NCBI GenBank assembly: GCA_037176725.1
Contig: JAZBRS010000077.1
Span: forward strand, 3,720,001-3,784,000
Source of the DNA: Posidonia oceanica
Taxonomy: Eukaryota; Streptophyta; Magnoliopsida; Alismatales; Posidoniaceae
Reading direction: 5' to 3'
DNA length: 64,000 bases
Both the position numbers and the translations under genes were made by a program. Of the stretch, positions 23,288 through 35,485 are shown piece after piece. Position 1 is the first letter of the stretch; the number at the start of each line of letters is the position of its first letter. The notes under the pieces are model-generated. The model was not told the DNA's origin. It worked only from the letters and a program-made list of their open reading frames with translations, and ran no database searches.

Positions 23288-25144
23288 TCAGTGGTTCGGG
23301 CAGAGGGGTGTAATCACACTCAGCCCGATGAGGTCGTCATTGCCCTGGTTGGAGTCATTACCGAGCGGGTGTGATGTGATGCACGGGCTCGACGGTGGCA
23401 GTGTGTACAGTGGGTGCAAGTTAGGTGTGTACTCTAGCAGAAAAGTGTCTAGCTGACTCGTTGCGAAGGCAGGCTCTTCGGGAGAAACGTCGTATGCTTC
23501 GATGTGCTGTTCGGAGCAGTCGGGAGTGGAGTTGTTGTCGTTGTTGCTACTACGGCGATTGCTGGAGCTGTTGGCCTGCTTAGCCAATGCAGAAAGTGCG
23601 GGGAAATGTCCACTTCGCAGTGAGCTTTCCACATGGGCACCGGCCCTAATCAGCGATGCATAACTAGTGATGTGCTGAATGCAAAGCACAGTCGTAGACG
23701 CTGGCAGTGCCTTCTTTATGATCATCTCGATAGAATCCTCCTCGGAGGGTCTATCTTTGACCTAGGCGGCTATGGAGCGCCAGCGACCGACATACTCACC
23801 AAATGGCTCTTGGGGCCTCTGCCGGATGGTGACAAGATCCTCCCTCTTTGGGATCAAGTCGAGGTTGAAAGAATACTTCTCAAGGAAAGCCTGAGAAAGA
23901 TCAGTCCAAGTCTGAACTGTGGCCATGTCAAGGGAAGTGAACCGTTTGAGCGCGGGGCCTGTCAGACTCTTCTGAAATAGGCGGATAAGGAGTCTTTCGT
24001 CAGCCTGAAGCTGAGAAAGGTCCCCGCAGTATGCCTTCAAATGCGAAATGGGGCAGCCTCTACCATTGTATTTATCGAATTTTGGGATGCGAAACTTCGA
24101 AGGGAGTGCGGCCCATGGAAAGTAGCAGAGGTCCCGAAATTGGTAGGACTGGCGGTCCGTACCCTGCACTAGACGTAGTGCTTTCTCCAAAACGTCCATC
24201 TTGTCATTGATGGGGTCTAGATTGGCTGCCAAAGGTGATAGGGCAATAGGGGCAGGGATCACATATGCCGTCTGGGTCGCACCGAGGTGCTCCTCTGGAT
24301 CCACCTTCGCGTCGCCTGGTGGCGTGATGTGATGGTCGGCGTATCCGTGCGTGGGTGCAGTGTATGCTGGAATGTATGCTGGGGTCTGAACCTGATGCAA
24401 GGGGGATGGATAGATAATATGCTGTGCAGTGTAAGGTGTAGAGTGCTGGAGCAACAGTGGTTGCATAAGCGCGGTGCCGGGCAGCGGGCCTGTGGGGTAT
24501 TGTGCTCCAACCAGCCTGAAAGACTGGCCACCAGGTGGCGGAGGTGCATGCTATGCAGTGAGTGGTGCAAATGCAGGAGGCAGAAGCTGTGCCCCAATCG
24601 CTGGAGCAATGAGTAGCTGGGGCGATGGTCTAGGCGGGAGTGCAGTGTAGAAAGCCTGATAAACAGGCGCAGGCTGCAGAGGAACCTCAGGAGCAGCAGG
24701 AGCCAAAGAAGGGCGAACTGATAGAGCCATGCCCTGCAGTGTCTGGGTAGTCTCCATCAGCTGCTGATACTGCACATCAGGGGACCCGTCAGTGGGTATA
24801 CTAAGTTGTAGGACCGGCAAGGGACCAGATTCAAGAGGTCGGGAACCTATGGCAAAGGTTGCCGCAATAGAAAGAGCGTCGAGAAGGACGTAGCCCTGGG
24901 ACAGAGGGGTCAGAGGCGCCTCCAGAGCGCGAGTAGGGGTCATCAAGATGGGCTCGGTGACCGGATCCAGAGGGGCATAGGACTGCCAATGCCCCGCAGC
25001 AAACTGGGGTGCCCCAGGCACCAGAGGGTGAAACCCTGGTGTCACGAGGGGCACGAAGGGAGTCAGAACGAAAGTCGGAGGGACCGAAGCAGTAAACCCC
25101 AGTGGGGCAACAGAAAAGTGGAACTCACTGGCAAACTGGGCCAT
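23288..25144 (-). pseudogene. M1 gag polyprotein, two in-frame stops
   Basis: One reading frame from ATG at 25144 to 23288, about 618 codons, interrupted by TAG at 24551-24553 and 23762-23764. The N-terminal third is Pro/Ala/Ser/Leu-rich and low-complexity. The central part (about 24250-23770) matches the Retrotrans_gag core of Ty3/Gypsy elements: RDLCYFP, FRIPKFDKYNGRGCP, LIRLFQKSLTGPAL, W..L...FLEKYSFN. The C-terminal part has a Ser/Asn-rich linker. P2 gag is colinear and has CAG at the first stop and CAA at the second. In an intact element it would form cytoplasmic particles and bind genomic RNA. A zinc-knuckle-like segment follows in a shifted frame. Confidence 0.8.
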
Positions 25145-25289
25145 CGCTGATCGAGTGCAAGTGAGAGCAAGGCTGCAACGAAAGTAGAGACGCGAGACCT
25201 AAGGGGTGGAGCTACTGTCGGAAGTGACGAATAGCTTCGAAACAGAGAGGAGGGACGCTTAGGGTCCTGACAGCGGATCCCGCACCTAC

Positions 25290-25392
25290 CTGCAAAAACA
25301 ACAAAAGTGTTAGAGGTTGGATGCAAAAAAGTTATTAGGGGTGGCATGAATGGCACATGTTCAGATGAATGCCCTAATGTGCGCTCTCTCAC
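25290..25392 (-). other. Candidate leader mini-intron of M1 (103 nt)
   Basis: Minus strand: donor GGTGAGAG at the 25392 side, branch-like CTAAC near 25308-25313, and a T-rich tract ending TTTTTGCAG at 25290. P1 (99 nt) and P2 (83 nt) have the same arrangement just upstream of gag. Splicing is inferred, not shown. Confidence 0.45.
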
Positions 25393-25399
25393 CATGCAT

Positions 25400-25425
25400 G
25401 TCCTGAGTAGATGACCTACTAGGAC
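25400..25425 (-). promoter_or_regulatory. Leader stem-loop upstream of gag
   Basis: GTCCTGAGTAG (as read on plus) pairs with CTACTAGGAC around ATGAC: about 10 bp with one bulge. The homologous stem-loops in P1 and P2 keep GTCC/GGAC and AGTAG/CTACT but differ in loop and bulges. It could be a packaging or dimerisation signal. Confidence 0.5.
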
Positions 25426-26290
25426 GCACTCATGGGTAATGGATTTATTGACTCCAAGTCAGAAAAAAGTAAGTCCCCATCTAAATCCTGGCTAGAGCTC
25501 AAGCAGTAACAGAGTGGTGCGTTGGTGGCCTCGACCCCACCAAAGCGTGGATGGTACCCTCCACTAGCACCGACACAACCCTTGACAAGGGGGGACAGAC
25601 CGATTGACTTGGGCCACACCAAAGCAATGGAGTAAGAGGCCGGGACTGTCCTTCGTAGACTGTGGGTAGACTCAGATGAGAAGAATGCATGCTTTCTAGT
25701 ATGATCAAACATGCGAGTATGCATTAATGTATTTTACTTACATTTTGTTTAGCCAAAGGGGAAAATTGCAAGTTTTGGCTCTGGTTGTGCTTAGATGTTA
25801 TTGCTTGGCTGTATTGTAGCTTTTAGATTAAGCAAGAGGGGAGCAAGCATGTTTCTACTATCCTAGGCATGGCATAAGCATGAATGGGAGAGAAACAGGA
25901 AGTCATAGCATGCAAGCAATCACACAACAAGACAAAAAGCATGTGCAAGGCATGTGCGAGTGTTGTGGACATGATAGTGAAAGGAAAACACTTATCATAT
26001 CAAAAGGCATGTATACATGGCATGTACATGTGAAGTGGCATAACAAGTGTGTAAAACAAAGCATTCACCACCCAAAAGGCATGTATTATTGCGCCAAGCA
26101 AGTATGTAGACATGCGATGTGAGAAAGTAAAGCAATGCAAGCAATCATGGCATCATGCAAGAGATAAAGCAAGTAAAGCAAGTAAAGCAGACAGGCAAGC
26201 AAGCAAGCAGGCAAGGCATGCAAAGGCACAAGGCAAGCAAAGTGCGAAATTCAAGCAGGTGAGAAAGCCAAAAACGAAAGTCGAAGTCTA
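25426..26290 (-). mobile_element. M1 5' leader
   Basis: Noncoding leader between PBS and gag. It has simple AAGC-type repeats next to the PBS (26155-26250), CATG-rich palindromic text (for example CATGTATACATG at 26008-26019) and a conserved block (25430-25740) shared with P1 and P2. Confidence 0.65.
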
Positions 26291-26312
26291 GAATCCCCAG
26301 CGGAGTCGCCAC
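26291..26312 (-). other. Primer-binding site, tRNA-Arg type
   Basis: Minus strand: one base after the LTR end CTACA comes TGGCGACTCCGCTGGGGAT. This is complementary to the 3' end of plant tRNA-Arg beginning GACTCCG, the primer reported for Ogre/Tat elements. Confidence 0.88.
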
Positions 26313-27287
26313 TGTAGTAATCTTGAAAATCGACGTGTCCATGCACGATGCCAAATCTCGCGTGCACCGACCGAAGTTGGGTCACTATTAGCGGTTGGAT
26401 CCGAGGAAGGAAACTCTACTCGGAAATGCTGGAAAAAGAGGAAAAAAGAAAGATAAGACAAAATCAAAGTCACCACCGTGTCTATTAAATCGGGAGATAA
26501 GGAAAACTGGGGAAATGCATGGAAAACATGCAAAAGGATGCAATGATATGCAATGCTATGACTCGTGCCTAGGATGAGGGCATAATGGTCATTACGTGCC
26601 AAGAGAAAGGGCAAAGTCTCCTGTTACGCACGGGGAAGGTGTTAGGCACCCCCGATACGTCCGAAAAATCGGTCTTTCTAGGCTTAACGCTCGCATATGC
26701 AAGGATGTCAGCAATTACTTGCCTTTACTGTACGCCCGAGGGGCGAGAGATGCTATGAATGCCTAATGAATGCTTTAGCTTGCTAAATATGTTATGATGC
26801 ATGATTGAAAGTAAACGTGCAGACTATGTGCTCGGCGACGCTGCTAGAGTTCCGAACGGGCAAGCCCTGGTCCGTAAGAACTTTTAGATAGTAAGCATCA
26901 TCGCCCTAATGCAATGCAGGCGGAAAGCAAAACAACGATAAACCATGCGATGGAAAGCAACATGCAACATGGGTTTGTAAAAAGATGTAGGCTTTGAAAA
27001 TATGCTAGAAAACCGATCAAAGCAGAAAATGCGACAAAGCAAGGATAAACATGCTCGGAAAACAGATCTACAAGCGAACGAGCGAAAGAGACAAAATGCG
27101 ATGTGGCAAACAAGGTGGCTCAGTCACTGTCTGAACTGAAGTGCTGGTCGCTGGCCTGAGCGGCAGTAGTGCGTGTCAGCGGTGAAATTGACGGAGCACT
27201 TGGCGCCGGACAGAGTTGCAACTGGGCTCAGTCGCCAGTGTGAGTGGCGCTTGGGCGTGTCACCTGGGACAGTGGTGACAGACACGC
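26313..27287 (-). mobile_element. M1 5' LTR, 3' part, interrupted by M2
   Basis: Matches the M1 3' LTR (16345-17317) through the sequence GACACGC, after which M2 begins. It contains the conserved core (26610-26700), a fossil PBS-like motif (near 26470) and type-B hairpins (27147-27279). The remaining roughly 1.6 kb of this LTR should lie beyond M2 and P2, outside the window. Confidence 0.85.
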
Positions 27288-28350
27288 TGTGACCGTCCGC
27301 CGCTCGGGCCCACGGCGGGCCTCGCAACGCTGCCATAGCTCGCGATGTGATCGTGCCATGAGAGAGGGAGGGAAGCTGCGGTCAGTAGTGAATCCAAGGA
27401 GAAACTCGACTCGAAAACATCGGGAAAACGTGAATAAAATAAAGATAAGACAAAAAGGAGTCGCCACCTAGTCTATTATCGAGAAGACAAGGAAAACCAA
27501 GGAAAAGCATAGAAAACAAGCAAATGAATACAATGCTATGCAAAATGTATGACTCATGCCAAGGACGAGGACAAAATGGTCACTACGGGCCAGAGAAAGG
27601 GTAAGGACTCCTGTTACATGCGGGGAAGGTGTTAGGCATCCCCGACATGCCCGAGGAATCGGTCTTTCTTGGCTAAACGCTTGCATTTGCAGGAATTCGA
27701 CAAGTGATTGCCTTTAACTGCACGTCCCAGGGACGAGGAATGCTAATGCTATGCTATGATTGCTAAAAGGTATGCCTGAATGCCTAAATGCCATGAATGG
27801 GAAATTAAATGTGCTGCCTATGTGCTCAGCAGTGCTGTCAGTGTTCCGAACCGAGCAAACCCTGGTTCGTGAGAACTCCAGACAGTAAGCATCACTGCCC
27901 TAATGCAAATGCAGGCGATAAAACAAAACACCGGTAAAGCCACGCAATGCAAGTGTACGACATGCAAAGGGGAAAGGAAACAAGGGCAGAAAAGCCAAGT
28001 AAAACCACGCAATGCAAGTGTGAAACAAGCAAAGGGGAAAGAAAACAAGGGCGGAAAATCCTAATCTACATGCATGAGAAAACAGGGTGCGAAAACAATG
28101 CATGCAGTGCAAGTGGTAGGCAATAAGTGGTATGCAGTGATTCAGATGGACTTATCTTGAAGATCTGAGGGCTGATCTGAGATATCTTTGGTTAGAATGA
28201 AAGATCATTCAACCAGGAAGACCTGGATAGTTAGATTGTGAAGATCCAACGGTCCGATCAAAAGTTATTCAGGTTTCAAGTCAAATGGCTCAAGGGCTAG
28301 AAAAAGTGGTCTAAGTAGGGGTCTAAGTGCAAATTACCCCTATGTGTGTG
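27288..28350 (-). mobile_element. M2 3' LTR, segment a (long type)
   Basis: On the minus strand this is the 3' end of a long-type LTR ending CGGTCACA. The flank CACGC (27283-27287) belongs to the interrupted M1 LTR. It holds the conserved core (27610-27690), a fossil PBS-like motif (27457-27468) and two roughly 60-bp repeats (27935-28060). It is interrupted after 28350 by a solo LTR and resumes at 32668. Confidence 0.82.
28346..28350. repeat. Target-site duplication GTGTG, left copy
   Basis: GTGTG at 28346-28350 is repeated at 32663-32667 on the other side of the solo LTR. Confidence 0.88.
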
Positions 28351-29230
28351 TGTAGCAATACCGAAATGCGGATCGTCTATGCACGATGCCAAAGCTTGCG
28401 TGCACCGATCGAAATTAGGCTCACTATTAGCGGTTGGTTCCGAGGAAGGATTTCGACTCGAAAACAACAGAAAACAGAGGCAAACGCAAAAGGAAAGCAA
28501 AATAAAATAAAAGAAAGGGAGTCACCACCTAGTCTATTAAAAGAGGAAACTAGGAAAACCAAGTAAAGAACATGCAAGGAAAACAATATGTGTTTCGAAA
28601 GCATGCAAAATTCAGTGTAGAAGGATGACACAAAGTCAATGTGGTCCAGAGAACGGGCAAGGACTCCTATTACGTGCGGAGAAGGTATTAGGCACCCCCG
28701 ACACGCCCGAGGAATCGGTCTTTCTAACTGATCCGCTATAGTGTGGCAAAATATTGGCAAATGAATGTTGGTTTATATACACCCTAAGGCGATATGCAAG
28801 ATGCAATTTATAAACCAATGCAAAGCTTAGCAAACCTTGTTTAAAAGCAAATAGATTAAATCGGGGCATTGCAAAGAAGCGATAAATCAAAACTGCGATA
28901 AACCATGCAAATGTAGAGTGGCATGCAACATCGAAAACGAAAGCAGGGGCGATAAAGCCTAATCTAAGTGCATGAGAAAACAGATTAAGAAAACGATGCA
29001 TGCAGTGTAAGTTATAAGGCAAGGAGTGATGTGCAGTGATTCAGGTGGGCTTATCTTGAGGATCTGAGGCCTGATCTGAAATAACTCTAGTTAGAATGAA
29101 AGACCATTCAACCAGGGAGACCTAGATAGCTAGATTGTGAAGATCCAACGGTCCGATCAAAAGTTATTCATATTTCAAGTCAGATGGCTCAAGGGCCAAA
29201 AAATGATCTAAGTGGGGGCCTAAGTGCAAC

Positions 29231-30780
29231 TTACCCCTATGTGTGTGCAATGCAGGTTGTCCTACATGCAATGAGGCCAATGGTGCTCTAATAAGTGTAA
29301 GGGTGCTGCATGCAATGATATGCAGGTGCTATGCATGCAAAATGCAAAGTTAGGGACCTATATGCAATTTCAGGAAACTACAGGGACTTATATGCAAAAC
29401 GTGCCTAAGTGTGTGCAATGCATGGCAAATGCATGCAAGGAAATAGATGTAATGATGTATGGATGCAATGCATGCAAAATGCAAGTGCAGGGACCTATAT
29501 GCAATTTCAGGAAACTACAGGAGCCTAAATGCAAAATGTCCATAAGTACGTGAAATGCAGGACTAATGCATGCAAAGATGTTAATGCAGCAAGGCAAACC
29601 AAGCAATGGCTAAATGCAACATTAATGACAATATATGCATGTAATAATGTAAGAAAGGACCTAAATGCAGTTTTTGAAAACATGCAGGATCTAAATGCAA
29701 TGCAAAAGATATAGGCAGACATGCAAAAGTTGGAAAATATGGACTGATGTGCAACTTCAGAAAACTGTTGGGGCTTTAAAACAATGCAATGTGGTTTACA
29801 ATGCAATTTAAATGATGCATGCATATGCAAAGGACTTAAATGTAATTTTGTAAACATGCAAATGTTTAATGCAATGCAATATGATTTTAATTGCAGGTTA
29901 AATGAGTTTTTAAACCACTGATGGACTGATATGCAAATAAACATATTTTTTGGATCTTTTAGCAATGTAATATGGTTTAAATCAGCAATTAAATGAAATC
30001 TAACAACTGAACACAACTTACATGCAAATAAAATAAACTTAGGGATGAAAATGCAATGCAGTATGATAAACAAGCAAATTAAATGAATGAATGCATGATC
30101 TGTGGACTAAAATGCAATAAATGCAACCTGCAGTAGTTTTATGCAATGCAATAAAGTTCTAAATGCAAATTAAATCAAACATCATCCAACGGAGGACCGC
30201 AAAGCAAATAAAATAAGTCCAGGGGCCTCATTGCAATGCAGTAAGGTAAAAAAGAAAATTAAATGACATCCATCAACTGAAGCAGGACTTAGATGCAATT
30301 TAAAATAAACAGAGGACTTAAATGCAATGTAATAAGATAAAACATGAAATTAAATGCTGTGATGAATGAACTGTGGACTTAAATGCAAATAAAGTAAATG
30401 ACAGGACTAAAATGTAATGCAATAAGATAAAAAATGACATTTAAATGAATACTGATATGGCCAGAGGACCCAAATGCAAATAAAATAAATTGCAAAAGTT
30501 AACTGTAATGTAATAAGATAAAAAACATGAAATTAAATGAACTTAACAACTGCAGGACTTAAATGTAAAGAAAGTAAGCTACTGGACTAAACTTAAATGA
30601 TATCAAATGCTTTTGAACTACAGTAGGACTTAAACGTAATAAAAATAAATAACAGAAGTCAAAAGCAATGCAGTATAGTTTTAATCAGAAGTTAAATAAA
30701 TTCTAAACCATGCCAGGACCTGAAAGTAATAATAATAAACTACTGGAATTAATTTCAATGCATCAACCAAACTAAAAATT
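29231..30780. repeat. AT-rich degenerate tandem monomers
   Basis: Monomers of roughly 60-75 bp are built on AATGCAATGCAATAAG, a run of A/T with AAATTAAATGA, and GGACTTAAATGCAAATAAA. They have diverged strongly. The same repeat fills 32690-34170 in the outer LTR and, in opposite orientation, 48900-49920 in the P2-nested solo LTR, so it is a standard segment of the long LTR type. Confidence 0.75.
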
Positions 30781-32312
30781 AAAACTATACTACACTACAG
30801 TGCTACAGTAGCTGCGAGCTGCAGCCCGCCTGCGCTGGAGAAGGGAGCTGGCCACGGCGGAGCGGAGGCTGCCGGAGGCTGGAGGGGACCTCCCCGGAGC
30901 TCGGGGGACAGTCGGTGGCGCATGACGGCGGCTATGGCGGCCGGACAGCGACGACGGAGCTCTACAGAGCTTGCAGAGGGCGGTGCGGGAGCAGGAGGCG
31001 ACAACGACGTTGGCTGGAGGTTGGGGCATGCTCCTGGGACTCCGACGGAGCTCAGGGAGTGGTCAGCGGAGCTGAAGCGGGCCGGGAGCGCAACAGCGTA
31101 GGTTCTGCTCGCCGGAGAAGACGACCGCGCGACGGCGACGACTCAGCGGACCAGAGGCCTAATCTACGTTCTAAAACCCTAGGAAGCTAAAGGAGGGCTA
31201 AACCAAGCTAAGGGTAAAGTCGTTTACCTGCGCGCGTGGTTGGAATGGCCCCCCGACCTCAATGGGTCGCGGTGCTGCTGGCGGAGGTGGTGGTGCTGCT
31301 GCGAACGTCCTCAGTTGCGCGCAGAGCTTGGGGGAAGTTGCTGGAGCTCCTCCAAAGCTCAGGGGCCAAACAGAAAGGAGTTTGGTGGCTCGAAGGAGGA
31401 GATGTGTTTTTTGGGTGCCGGACTGTGGTGGTTGGGTCACTGGGGTGACTTGTTGCTCTCCGGGCTGAAGAGACCTCTCCGGTGGCTTGGTGGAGGGTCA
31501 GTGAAGGTGGTGGGGTGGTTCTGTGGTGAGGTGGAGGCTTTTGGAATTTCTGGGTCAGTTCAGGATGTAGGTGTTTGTGGTGGATTTCTAAGGCCACAGG
31601 GGGTGTCGGGCTGAAGTGTTGGTAGGCTTGGGAAGATGATTGCTCAGGGAGTGCTATGGAGGATTTTGGAAGGCTTCTGATGGCTGTGGTGCAAAAATTC
31701 TCAGGTGGAAGGGCTGTCTGGAGTATGGGAGGAAAACAGGTGTTTTGGGGTGGTTTCTAGGTGGTTTCTGGCTCTGGAAGTGCACAAGGAGGAGGGGTGT
31801 TCTGGGTGTTTGAGTGTGTTGGTCTCCTCTCCTCCCTCTATCTGTGAGTGTCTGCCGTGGTCAAGGAAGGGGTGCTGCTGGTCTTGGCCACAGGACATGG
31901 TGGCATGGAGGTCGTGGGATCGTGGGTGGCATGGGTGGTTGTCAGGAGGATGGCCAAAAAGTCATTGGTGTGATGGCTGGTTTGAATTTGGAGGGAAGAT
32001 CATGGGGGGGCTGCTGTCGTTAGTGTTCTGTGTCTGCAGAAGAAGAGGAGAGAAGAAGGAAGAAGGAGGGAAAAATGAGAGAAGGAAAAGAAAAGGATCT
32101 TGGGCTGGGCCTGTGGTGTTGGAAAAAAGAAAATAAAAAAGAGGAGAAAATACTAGAAGTGGGCCAGGCTGTGTTGGGTGGAAGGAAAAGAATGAAGGAA
32201 AAGAGGGAGAAAATGAGAAGGAAAAGAGGAAGAAGAAAAGAAGGAAAAAAATGGGAAAGAAGTGAGTGTTAGTGGGCTTGGGCTTTAGAAGAAGATTTTG
32301 GTTTTAAGTTTT

Positions 32313-32520
32313 GGGAATTTAGGTTTTGAAATGGGTTTTAGGTTTAGGGTTTTGGTTTTTAGGTTTAGGGTTTGGAAAAGATTTTAGGTTTTAGGTTTTG
32401 GTTTTTGAAATGGGTTTTGGGTTAGGGTTTAGGTTTAAGGTTTTGGTTTAGGTTAGGGTTTAGGGTTTAGGGTTTAGGATTTAGGATTTAGGGTTTGGTT
32501 TAGGGTTTAGGGTTTAGGGA
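32313..32520 (-). repeat. Telomere-like TTTAGGG tract in LTR
   Basis: Degenerate GGTTTAGG text with perfect TTTAGGG runs near 32452-32478 and 32500-32518. A weaker version is at 35570-35780. In LTR orientation it lies about 150-350 bp from the LTR start and reads CCCTAAA, the plant telo-box sequence. Confidence 0.8.
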
Positions 32521-32667
32521 ATGGATTTGAAGGGGTTTGGAATTGGGTTTATAGAATGGATTTGAATGGGTTTGGGTTTGGTTATTTGAAGCTACCAGAG
32601 AGATCACATTAGCACAAAATTTGAAAAAAAAAATAATAATAATAATAAATGGGGTGTCTACAGTGTG

Positions 32668-35453
32668 CAATGCAGGGTGTGCTACATGTTATGAAGCTAA
32701 CAATGCCTAAATGGGTGCAAGGGAACTATATGCAAAGGCATAAAGGTGCTATGTATGCAAGAATGCAAATGCAGGGACCTAAGTGTAACTTTAAGAAACT
32801 GCAGGGACCTACATGCAATGTTTTGGCAAAAGTATGCAATGCAGCAGTCAGGGTGCAAATATGGACTAATGATGCAATCATGGCAAGTATACAAGAGCAG
32901 AATGCAGATTAAATGAAAGAATGCATGCTATGGCAAAAGGTGGGGACCTATATGCAGAACAGGAAAACTATGGGGTTCATATGCAAAACAGAGCAAAAAT
33001 GTGAATGCATGCAATATTTGGATCTATGTGCAGTTTAGAAAACATGCTGGGCTAACATACAATGCAAAATAAACATACAAGCATACAAGCAGTTAAAATT
33101 AGGATTAACATGCAAATAGCACAAATGATTGGACTAAATTGCAAAAGCAGGGCAAACAGGCAAGCATGCAATGATCTTAACATTTTTAGACTAAATATTC
33201 AATTAGAACAAACTATAGTACTTTACTGCAATGTAATATGGTTTAAAATACAACTTAAATGGCATTCAAATGCATAAAGGACTAAAATGCAAATAAAACA
33301 AGTTATTGGACTAAACAGCAATGCAATATAGTTTAAAACATGATTTGAATGAATGATTAAATGCAAACTAGACTGATATGCAATTATAACATTTTTCTGG
33401 ATTTTTCTGCAATGCAATATAGTTTTAAAACATGAATTAAATAACTGATGGATGATCTGAGGACTTACATGCAATTAAAACATATTTTTGAGTTTTTCTG
33501 CAATGCAATATAGTTTTAAAACATGATTTAAATAACTGATGGATGATCTGAGGACTTACATGCAATTAAAACATATTTTTGGAATTTTCTGCAATGCAAT
33601 ATAGTTTTAAAACATGATTTAAATGAAATCTACAACAGAATAGGACTGATGTGCAAATAAAATAAAAGATAGGATGAAAATGCAATGCAATAAGGTAAAA
33701 TATGATATTTAAATGCTGTGATAAATAAATTGAGGACTGGAATGTGATAAAAACAAAATACAGGATTAAAAATGAAATGCAATAAGGCAAACATGGAAAT
33801 TAAATGATTTCTGATATGATCTAAGGACTAAAACGTAATAAAAATAAACTGCAGAAATAAAAATGCAATGTAATAAGGTAAAACATAAATTAAATGGTTT
33901 TTGATATGATCTAAGGACTGAAATGCAATAAAAATAAACTGCAGAAATAAAAATACAATGTAATAAGGTAAAAATTGAAATTAAATGATTTCTGATATGA
34001 TCTAAGGACTGAAACGCAATAAAAATAAACTGCAGAAATTAAATGCAATGTAATATGATTTTAAATGCAGATTAAATGAAACTTAAACCGACTCTCGACT
34101 GGAATGCAAATAAACTAAACCTAGGGACCTAAATGCAATGCATGAATTAAATTGAAAAATAAAAACCTATCTTAAATGCCATAGTGGGAATAGTGTTCCC
34201 CGACTCTTCCGGCGGAGCTGCAGCTGACCAGCGGGCGGAGGCGGTTGTGCTGGCAAAGGCGGCTATGCTGGCGGAGGTCCGGTGATGGTCTGGGACAGTT
34301 TGGAGGGTCAGCGATGCTCCGGAGCACGGCGGGCACGACGGAGCTGCAGATCGGTGCCGAGGAAGAGGGCACTGTAGCGGCGGAGCTCGAAAAGCGCGCA
34401 GAAGCCCTAAACATTGATCTAGCTATCTAGGAAGCAAGAGGGGACTAAAACTAAACTAGAAGTGAGGTCAGTTACCTGTGGGAGCAGCTGGAGCGTGCTG
34501 CCGACCTCGGTTGGGTCAAGCAGTCCGGCGGAGGGTCATGGGGCACTGCGGCGAGCTGGGGCTGCTGGGGAAGGTCGGCGCGCGTTGCTGGAGGTGCGGA
34601 GCCAACTAGAAGTTGGTTCTGCTCACTCTGAACCCAGTTTCGAATTTTGGGTGCACAGTGGTATTTTTGGGCTTTTTCCGGCAATGTGGCTCCCTCTGGG
34701 CTTGGTGCTCTCTCCAGGGGTTCGTGGAGGTTCCAGGAAGGTGGAGAGGGAAGTGAATTGAGTGGTGGTGCGTTGGTGAGGGGTCTGTGTGGTGTGGGTG
34801 CTGCTAGAAGGTGGAGTTGCAGGTGGGTTCTGGAGGTGAATTCGGGGGGTTTTGAGGAGGTTTTGGGGTCATGAGATTCTGCAGGAGTTGGGGAAACTCT
34901 AGAGGAGTTCTCTGGGCACTTGAATTGTGGAAGAGAGATCTCTACAGGTCTGGGGGTGCTCTGTGGGTTTTTGGATGGTCTTCGGCCATAGAGGTGGCAG
35001 GGCATGGTGGAGGCTGGCCATGGTGGTGGCAGGCCAAGGGGTGTTGAGGCATGGTGGTTGCATGCCAGTGTCAGGGTTTAAGAGTGGAGGAAAAATGGAG
35101 GGAAGGAGACTGCTGTCATTAGTGGTCTTGGTCTGCTGAGGAGAGAAAGAAGAGGAGGGAAAGGAAAAAAGGAGAAGGCAGGAGTTGGGTTGGGCCGTGA
35201 GGTGAGAAGAAAAAAAAGAAAGAAAAAGAAAGGAAAAAGGAGGAGGAGAAGGGAGTTGGGCCTGGGCTGGAAAGAAAAGAAAGAAAGAAAGAAAAGAAGG
35301 AAAGAAAGAAAGAAGGGAAGGAGGAAGGAAGATGGGCTTGGACTGCTGGCTTGGGAAAAAAGAAAGGTAAAAAGGAAGAAAAAAGAAAGAGGAGGAAGGA
35401 GAGGGAGTTGGGTTGGGCTTGGAGAGAAGAAAGGCAAAAGAAAGAAAGGAAGA

Positions 35454-35485
<32 letters not shown>

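Larger units (their letters stand above)
28351..32662 (-). mobile_element. Solo long-type LTR inserted in M2 3' LTR (4312 bp)
   Basis: Plus-strand ends are TGTAGCAATA and GTGTCTACA. It is flanked by the 5-bp duplication GTGTG (28346-28350 and 32663-32667). The empty site can be read within the inserted LTR itself, where the homologous text CCCCTATGTGTGTGCAATGC near 29236 is uninterrupted. Sub-blocks, in LTR order from 32662 down: telomere-like (32290-32590), purine-rich (32030-32275), GC-richer (30780-32030), AT-rich degenerate repeats (29231-30780), a block near 29030-29230, and the core (28650-28730). Confidence 0.9.

Noticed and set aside
31240..32136. Trp/Gly-rich ORFs as host genes
   Set aside because: Inside the solo LTR 28351-32662; composition effects without domain.
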